A stretch of 64,000 nt of DNA from SHXO01 sp964523885 (GTDB lineage Bacteria > Pseudomonadota > Gammaproteobacteria > Burkholderiales > SHXO01): assembly GCA_964523885.1 (NCBI GenBank), contig CAZFYX010000004.1, positions 1-64,000 of the forward strand, given 5' to 3'. The notes beneath the pieces are model-generated. The model was given only the letters and a program-made list of their open reading frames with translations. It was not told the DNA's origin and ran no database searches. A program made the position numbers and the translations under genes. Shown piece after piece: positions 59,634 to 64,000 of this stretch. Within the stretch, counting starts at the first letter, position 1, and the number at the start of each line of letters is the position of its first letter.

Positions 59634-62600
59634 TCAGGCGTCCGGACCCACGCCCAGACGCCGGGCCAGGGCGAGCGTGCGAGCCGAAGGGCGGGACCCG
59701 AGCCGGGCGCGGCACAGGCGGTCGAGGCGCTCGAGGGCTGCCTTCGCATCATCCGGTCTGCCCAGCGCGCTGTAGCAGCGCAGCAGACCCTGGCTGAACG
59801 CCTCCGCCAACGGATCGATGTTCGTGCCCCCCGCGTACCACGAGGCCGCCTGCTCGTGCGAACCGACGGACTCGAGTTCGGCAGCCACTTCACTGACGGC
59901 GCGCACCAGCTTCTCGCGCAACGTCTCGCGCGGCCCGATGGCCCAGGCGTGCTCGTCGCTGTCTGCCAGCAGGTGCCCGCGATACAGCTGCAGTGCCCGC
60001 CCCACGCGCTGCGTGCTGCGCTGGCCGGGCTCGAGCAGCTGCTGCAGGTGGTGTGCATCGCACCACACCAGACCGGGATTGAGCGACAGCCTGCCCTCCG
60101 CCATCAGGATCGCCTCCGGATGACCCAGCAGCCGCCGCAGCCGGTGCAGGCCGAGGCTGAGGCTGTGATAGGCGCTGTCGCCGTCCGCGTCCGGCCACAG
60201 GGCGTCGAGCAGCCGGGTGACCGCGACGTCGGCGCCGCCGAAGGCGACGATGGCCTGCAGCAGCGCGATGGGTTTGCGTGGCGCCTTCCGGCTGAACGTC
60301 AGCGGCTGGTCATCGATCAGCACGCGGAAGGTCCCGAGCGCATGGATGCGGATGGCCCACGGCCAGTGCTCCGAGTGTCCGGCAGGCGGGCGCCACCCGA
60401 AGCGGCGGATCAGCCGGCGCACGTACTCCGTGTCGATCCCGGCATCGAGCGCCAGCGCGCACAGCGGCGGCATCCACTTTCCGATCGAGGTGGAGATGAG
60501 CCCGACTTCGTCATCGTGCGCACGCGCCAGTGCGAAGAGCTCGGCGGCGTGCTCGCGCGCGGCCTGGAGGTCGTGCTGTCCCATGGCGATCGTCGCCTCG
60601 GCCGCCAACACCCCGAACTGAAGGAAGGGCGAGTCGAACGATTCCACGAGCACGCGATTGGCCACGAGATGTCTGGAGGCTTCGCTCCAGTTGCACAGGT
60701 CGATGTGGTTCCAGACCAGCTGCTCGCGGAACCCGCACTCGTGCCGCACCGAGCCCAGTGTTTCGAATGCCTGGACGGCGCGGTTGTTGCACGGCAGTGC
60801 CGCCTCGGGACGCGACTGGAGCAGGTACAGCCAGCCTCGTGCGCCATCGATCATCCCGCGATCGAACGCCCGCGCCGGGTCGGCGGATGCGATCAGCTTC
60901 TCCAGCCAAGCTTGGGCTGCGGGGAGATCGCAGTCGTACAGTTCCAGCCAGACGCCGATGGTTGCGGCGTAACCGCCGGCCGCACGCAGCCCTTCGTGGT
61001 GGTAGAGGTCTTCCAGCGTTTCGAGCACTTTCAGGCACTGGGCGCGGTCCTCCACCAGGCAGTAGTACCAGGAGATGAGATAGCCTGAGACCGCGACGTT
61101 CATCGGCGTGACATCGACCTGGCGCCAGAGCGATTCAGCCACCGGCAATGCGCGCCGCGCCATGTCCATCGGCCCGGCCAGCGAACCCCAGGCAAGGACG
61201 GACACGACCGCGGACAGCCGCTGGTTGACATCCGGGACCTGCGGCAGCAGCTCGAACACCCGCAGCGCATTGGGCTCTGCATCGGGGTGTGCCGGCGCGC
61301 GGAAGCTGAATGCCGCCACCAGTGCGGAACGGGCCTGCACTTCGACATCGGGGGGCACGTTTCGCGCCTCCGCCAGCGCCTCGGAGAGGACGGCCGCCCA
61401 GTGGTCGAGCGGACGGAAGGCGTTGTACTCCAGCAGGTACGTCTGCATCACGCCCGCGGCCGCGCGCACCCTGCACGGGGCGTCGCCGGCTGCCGTGGCA
61501 AGCGCGTAGCTGCGCTCCAGGTGCGTGCGCGCCTCGACCGGTGCGGTGCCCGCCATCGCAAGCCCCAGCCAGCAGGACAGCCACGGGCTGCCCGCGACGC
61601 GTCCCGGGGGGAGCTGGCCGACGTGCTCGGACACCACCTTCCCCCGCCCTTGCGCGATGAGCGTGGCCGCCTCGCGCGTGATGAGGCGTTCTGCGGCGTC
61701 CCACGCCTGCAGCCCCGCGTAGAGCGACAGTGCGGCCTCGAAATCGCGATCCTCCAGCAGCACGGCGGCACGGGCGCGCACCTGCGCCGACGCTGCATCA
61801 CCCAGGCGCTGTGCGGCCTGCGCCCGGAGGAAGCGCTGGAACAGCGCGTGGTACCAGTAGACCGGCTCGGGCCCGGACTTGCGGTGCGTGAACAGGTGCC
61901 GGCGGTAGAGATCCTCGAGCCGTGCGCCCGCGCGCGGGTCGCCGGTGAGGCGCTCGGCCAGCGACACGGGGATGTCCGGCAGGAACGCGGTGCACATGAG
62001 GAGCCGCTGCATCTCGGCCGGGACGCGGGCGAAGATCTCGGCGGCGAAATAGTCGAAGGTCGCGTCGTGCGTGAGGTGGTCGAGCTGTCCCGGATCCGGC
62101 AGCGCCGCAGCCCCCTGCAGGGCCAGAACGAGGCCCGCCGCCCAGCCGTCCGTCTGCTCGTGCAGGCGGCCGAGCGCCAGCGGTGCGATCGGTGCGTGCT
62201 GCGCCGCGATCGCTTCCGCCTCGGCACGATCCAGCCGCAGGCTGTCCCAGTCAATCGTGGCGACAGCGGCGTTGGCAAGCAGGCGCGCATAGCACTCCGG
62301 CGGGTCGCGCCGGCTGATCACCGCAAGGCACACGCCAGGGGGAACCTCCTCCACCGCCGCGGCTACGAGCTGGTGGAGCGCTTCCTCCGCTGCGACCTGC
62401 TGGTAGTTGTCGAGGGTGAGGACGGCCGAGTCGGGAAGGCGTGCGAACAATGCCCGGAAGAAGCGCCGCGCGAACCCCGGCACGTCGCCGAGGTACTCGG
62501 GCGTGAGCCGGGGCAGGGGACGCTGGCCACGGCGGCTGAACGGCCTGGCCGCCTCGGCGAGGTAGAAGAAGAACGTGGCCAGATCGGCGTCACCGCCGTC

Positions 62601-62804
62601 GATCTGGTACCAGATGCCCGGCACCTCGCGCGCTTCGAGCCAGCTCGCCACCAGCGTGGTCTTGCCGGCGCCCGGCGGCCCTGTGACGCAGATGGCGGCG
62701 CGCTCGCGCCGCGCCGCGTCCAGTTGCGCGAACAGTCGCTCGCGCGGCACCGGGCGGTGCAGGCGCGGACGCGACAGCTTGGCCAGCGGCGCCGGGCGCT
62801 TCAT
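59634..62804 (-). CDS. Large BTAD/MalT-like AAA transcriptional activator
   Basis: A 1056-residue STAND-type regulator. Walker A is TGPPGAGKTTL (about 41-51), Walker B is AVLTLDNYQQV (about 125) and the sensor is LAVISRRDPPE. A winged-helix and TPR-like middle section (about 250-800) has repeats such as ARAFDRGMIDGARGWLYL. The C-terminus (about 810-1050) holds an OmpR-type winged helix and a bacterial transcriptional activator domain (IHALGTFRVLIDDQPLTFSR, AYHSLSLGLHRLRRLLG). It is an ATP-dependent activator for an unknown signal. ATG 62804. Its target may be the neighbouring secreted protein gene, which lies 146 bp further along. Confidence 0.85.
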   Translation of the reverse strand: MKRPAPLAKLSRPRLHRPVPRERLFAQLDAARRERAAICVTGPPGAGKTTLVASWLEAREVPGIWYQIDGGDADLATFFFYLAEAARPFSRRGQRPLPRLTPEYLGDVPGFARRFFRALFARLPDSAVLTLDNYQQVAAEEALHQLVAAAVEEVPPGVCLAVISRRDPPECYARLLANAAVATIDWDSLRLDRAEAEAIAAQHAPIAPLALGRLHEQTDGWAAGLVLALQGAAALPDPGQLDHLTHDATFDYFAAEIFARVPAEMQRLLMCTAFLPDIPVSLAERLTGDPRAGARLEDLYRRHLFTHRKSGPEPVYWYHALFQRFLRAQAAQRLGDAASAQVRARAAVLLEDRDFEAALSLYAGLQAWDAAERLITREAATLIAQGRGKVVSEHVGQLPPGRVAGSPWLSCWLGLAMAGTAPVEARTHLERSYALATAAGDAPCRVRAAAGVMQTYLLEYNAFRPLDHWAAVLSEALAEARNVPPDVEVQARSALVAAFSFRAPAHPDAEPNALRVFELLPQVPDVNQRLSAVVSVLAWGSLAGPMDMARRALPVAESLWRQVDVTPMNVAVSGYLISWYYCLVEDRAQCLKVLETLEDLYHHEGLRAAGGYAATIGVWLELYDCDLPAAQAWLEKLIASADPARAFDRGMIDGARGWLYLLQSRPEAALPCNNRAVQAFETLGSVRHECGFREQLVWNHIDLCNWSEASRHLVANRVLVESFDSPFLQFGVLAAEATIAMGQHDLQAAREHAAELFALARAHDDEVGLISTSIGKWMPPLCALALDAGIDTEYVRRLIRRFGWRPPAGHSEHWPWAIRIHALGTFRVLIDDQPLTFSRKAPRKPIALLQAIVAFGGADVAVTRLLDALWPDADGDSAYHSLSLGLHRLRRLLGHPEAILMAEGRLSLNPGLVWCDAHHLQQLLEPGQRSTQRVGRALQLYRGHLLADSDEHAWAIGPRETLREKLVRAVSEVAAELESVGSHEQAASWYAGGTNIDPLAEAFSQGLLRCYSALGRPDDAKAALERLDRLCRARLGSRPSARTLALARRLGVGPDA

Positions 62805-62842
62805 GCCAGCATGCTAGCGCATGTCCGGCGCGGGCATCCTCG

Positions 62843-64000
62843 TCAGGCCGGCGGCTCTGCGGGCCAGTAGCCTCCGTTCATGCTGCGCGCGCGCCCGTCG
62901 GCGACGAGCTTGTCCAGGTGCGCCTGCAGCGAACGCAGGGCCACCCGGTGCAGCCGGGACGGCACGTCGGCATAGACCTCGAGCACCAGTTGTTCCGGTG
63001 CACCGCCGGCATGGCGGCCGAGCGCGTCGATCACGCGCTGCTCCCGGGCCAGGCGGTGTCCGATCAGGCGCCGCACCTCGCGCCACGGATCCCCGATCAG
63101 GTAGCCGTGCCCGGGCGCCAGGATCGCGATGTCCTCGTGCAGCAGCGCGTCTAGCGACGCCAGGTACGCACGCATGTTGCCGTCCGGCGGATTGATGACC
63201 ACGGTCGAGCCCTGCATGACGTGGTCACCGGTGAACAGCATGCGGGTCTGCTCGAGCAGGTAGCAGAGGTGGTTGGAGGCGTGGCCGGGCGTATGCAGCA
63301 CGCGCAGGGCGAAGCCGCCGAGCTCCAGACGCTCCCCGTGCGCGAGGACGCGGTCGGGCACGAACGTGAGGTCCTGGGTCGAGCCCGCCGGGGCGCGCCG
63401 GCCCAGCAGGGTGGCGCCCGTGGACTCGGCGATGACGCGCGCGGCGGGCGAGTGGTCGATGTGGGTGTGCGTGCACAGCACCCAGCGGATCCGCCCGGCG
63501 CCAGCCTGCAGCACCGCGTCGATGTGGGAGGCGACGGCGGGTCCCGGATCGATGACCGCCAGTTCCTCGCGCCCGACCAGGTAGGTGTTGGTGCCGGGCC
63601 CCGTCATCACGCCCGGATTGGGCGCGATGATCCGCGTCACCCACTCGTCCAGGCGCTTGGGCATGCCGGGCGCCAGCGCTACGCTGCTGCGCCCGCATTC
63701 CTCCGGATCGCTCCAGTGGATCTCGAAGTACTGCGGGTCGCGCCGGCGGAAGAGTGCGGGCTGGCCATCGGCGCCCAGCGCCCAGCAGGCGCGGTTGGTC
63801 TCGACCTCGCACGTGCGCGCGTGCTCGATCGCTTCCGCCGCATGCGTGAAGCGCTGGATGTCGGCCAGCGTGCTGCGGGTCGCAAAGACCAGTTGCATCG
63901 CTCCGCTGGCCTCGCGCCGCAGCGCCTCCTGCGGATTCAGCCACACGCTGTCGATCAGCTCGGTGCCGTCGTGCGCGCCGGGTTGATGGGCTGGCGCCCG
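62843..64000 (-). CDS. NUDIX-MBL fusion hydrolase (5' part outside window)
   Basis: The gene is cut by the right end of the window: the frame stays open to base 64000 and the N-terminus is missing. What is seen starts in the tail of a NUDIX-like domain (SVWLNPQEALRREASGAMQL, up to about 115 residues). It continues as a complete metallo-beta-lactamase domain with LCTHTHIDHSPAARV (HxHxDH) and HTPGHASNHLCYLLEQ. A C-terminal winged-helix-like part follows (RREQRVIDALGRHAGG-type). This layout matches LACTB2-like proteins with a NUDIX domain. Its substrate may be a nucleotide-linked thioester or RNA end. Confidence 0.85.
   Translation of the reverse strand, partial: RAPAHQPGAHDGTELIDSVWLNPQEALRREASGAMQLVFATRSTLADIQRFTHAAEAIEHARTCEVETNRACWALGADGQPALFRRRDPQYFEIHWSDPEECGRSSVALAPGMPKRLDEWVTRIIAPNPGVMTGPGTNTYLVGREELAVIDPGPAVASHIDAVLQAGAGRIRWVLCTHTHIDHSPAARVIAESTGATLLGRRAPAGSTQDLTFVPDRVLAHGERLELGGFALRVLHTPGHASNHLCYLLEQTRMLFTGDHVMQGSTVVINPPDGNMRAYLASLDALLHEDIAILAPGHGYLIGDPWREVRRLIGHRLAREQRVIDALGRHAGGAPEQLVLEVYADVPSRLHRVALRSLQAHLDKLVADGRARSMNGGYWPAEPPA

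Overview
The window is 64 kb of GC-rich DNA (mid-60s percent by eye) with dense genes, short gaps and proteobacterial families throughout. The TctD/TctE-like two-component pair, IcmF, the very long indolepyruvate:ferredoxin oxidoreductase-family protein, tartrate/D-malate dehydrogenase and several IclR/Lrp-linked catabolic genes suggest a metabolically versatile soil or water betaproteobacterium, most likely Burkholderiales. That placement is inference; there is no rRNA or other phylogenetic marker here. I see no tRNA, rRNA, CRISPR array or prophage.

Layout. 0-4 kb: a metallo-beta-lactamase-fold protein, an SDR and a ketosteroid-dehydrogenase-like flavoprotein form one operon, divergent from an IclR regulator. 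4.2-7.3 kb: an ApbE flavin transferase and a NosR-like membrane iron-sulfur flavoprotein, without nosZ. 7.4-9.8 kb: leuA divergent from an Lrp-type regulator. 9.9-15.3 kb: a carbohydrate cluster with a GH1-RmlD fusion, a GH2 enzyme and a glycosyltransferase. 15.5-23.3 kb: a frameshifted cupin gene, a Lys/Ala-rich small protein, an HpaI aldolase with an FGGY kinase, a methyltransferase, a VOC protein, a DUF2652 protein with a quinone oxidoreductase, and a GST. 23.4-27.2 kb: two tandem TolA/TonB-like proteins with long EAAR repeats. 27.4-37.7 kb (all minus strand): an enolase-superfamily enzyme, IcmF, the 2-oxoacid:ferredoxin oxidoreductase and an acetolactate synthase large subunit. The last three could act together on valine-family carbon (2-oxoisovalerate, isobutyryl-CoA, butyryl-CoA). 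37.9-39.0 kb: an HTH protein overlapping a DUF6036-type nucleotidyltransferase, behind a promoter with two matching palindromic operators. This is the best candidate for an undescribed toxin-antitoxin or defence module.

39.1-43.7 kb: an Lrp regulator, an adenylate cyclase/TPR protein, a GST and an acyl-CoA ligase. 44.0-45.3 kb: a complete IS481-family element. 45.3-52.2 kb: a ketopantoate-reductase-like enzyme, a geranylgeranyl-reductase-family flavoprotein, a universal stress protein, TerC, a two-component system and tartrate dehydrogenase. 52.4-58.8 kb: a di-heme cytochrome c peroxidase, then a plus-strand run of VOC, ketopantoate-reductase-like, aldehyde dehydrogenase, Zn alcohol dehydrogenase and a fluoroacetate-dehalogenase-like hydrolase. 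58.7-64 kb: a 52-residue membrane protein, a secreted protein, a large BTAD-type AAA regulator and a NUDIX-MBL protein cut by the window end.

A palindromic repeat family of about 40 bp (CCCTCACCCC...CCCTCTCCC-loop-GGGGAGAGGG) occurs about 16 times between 28.6 and 56.7 kb. One copy is translated in frame inside icmF, one is split by the IS481 element exactly in its loop, and one supplies the purine-rich stretch before the alcohol dehydrogenase start codon.
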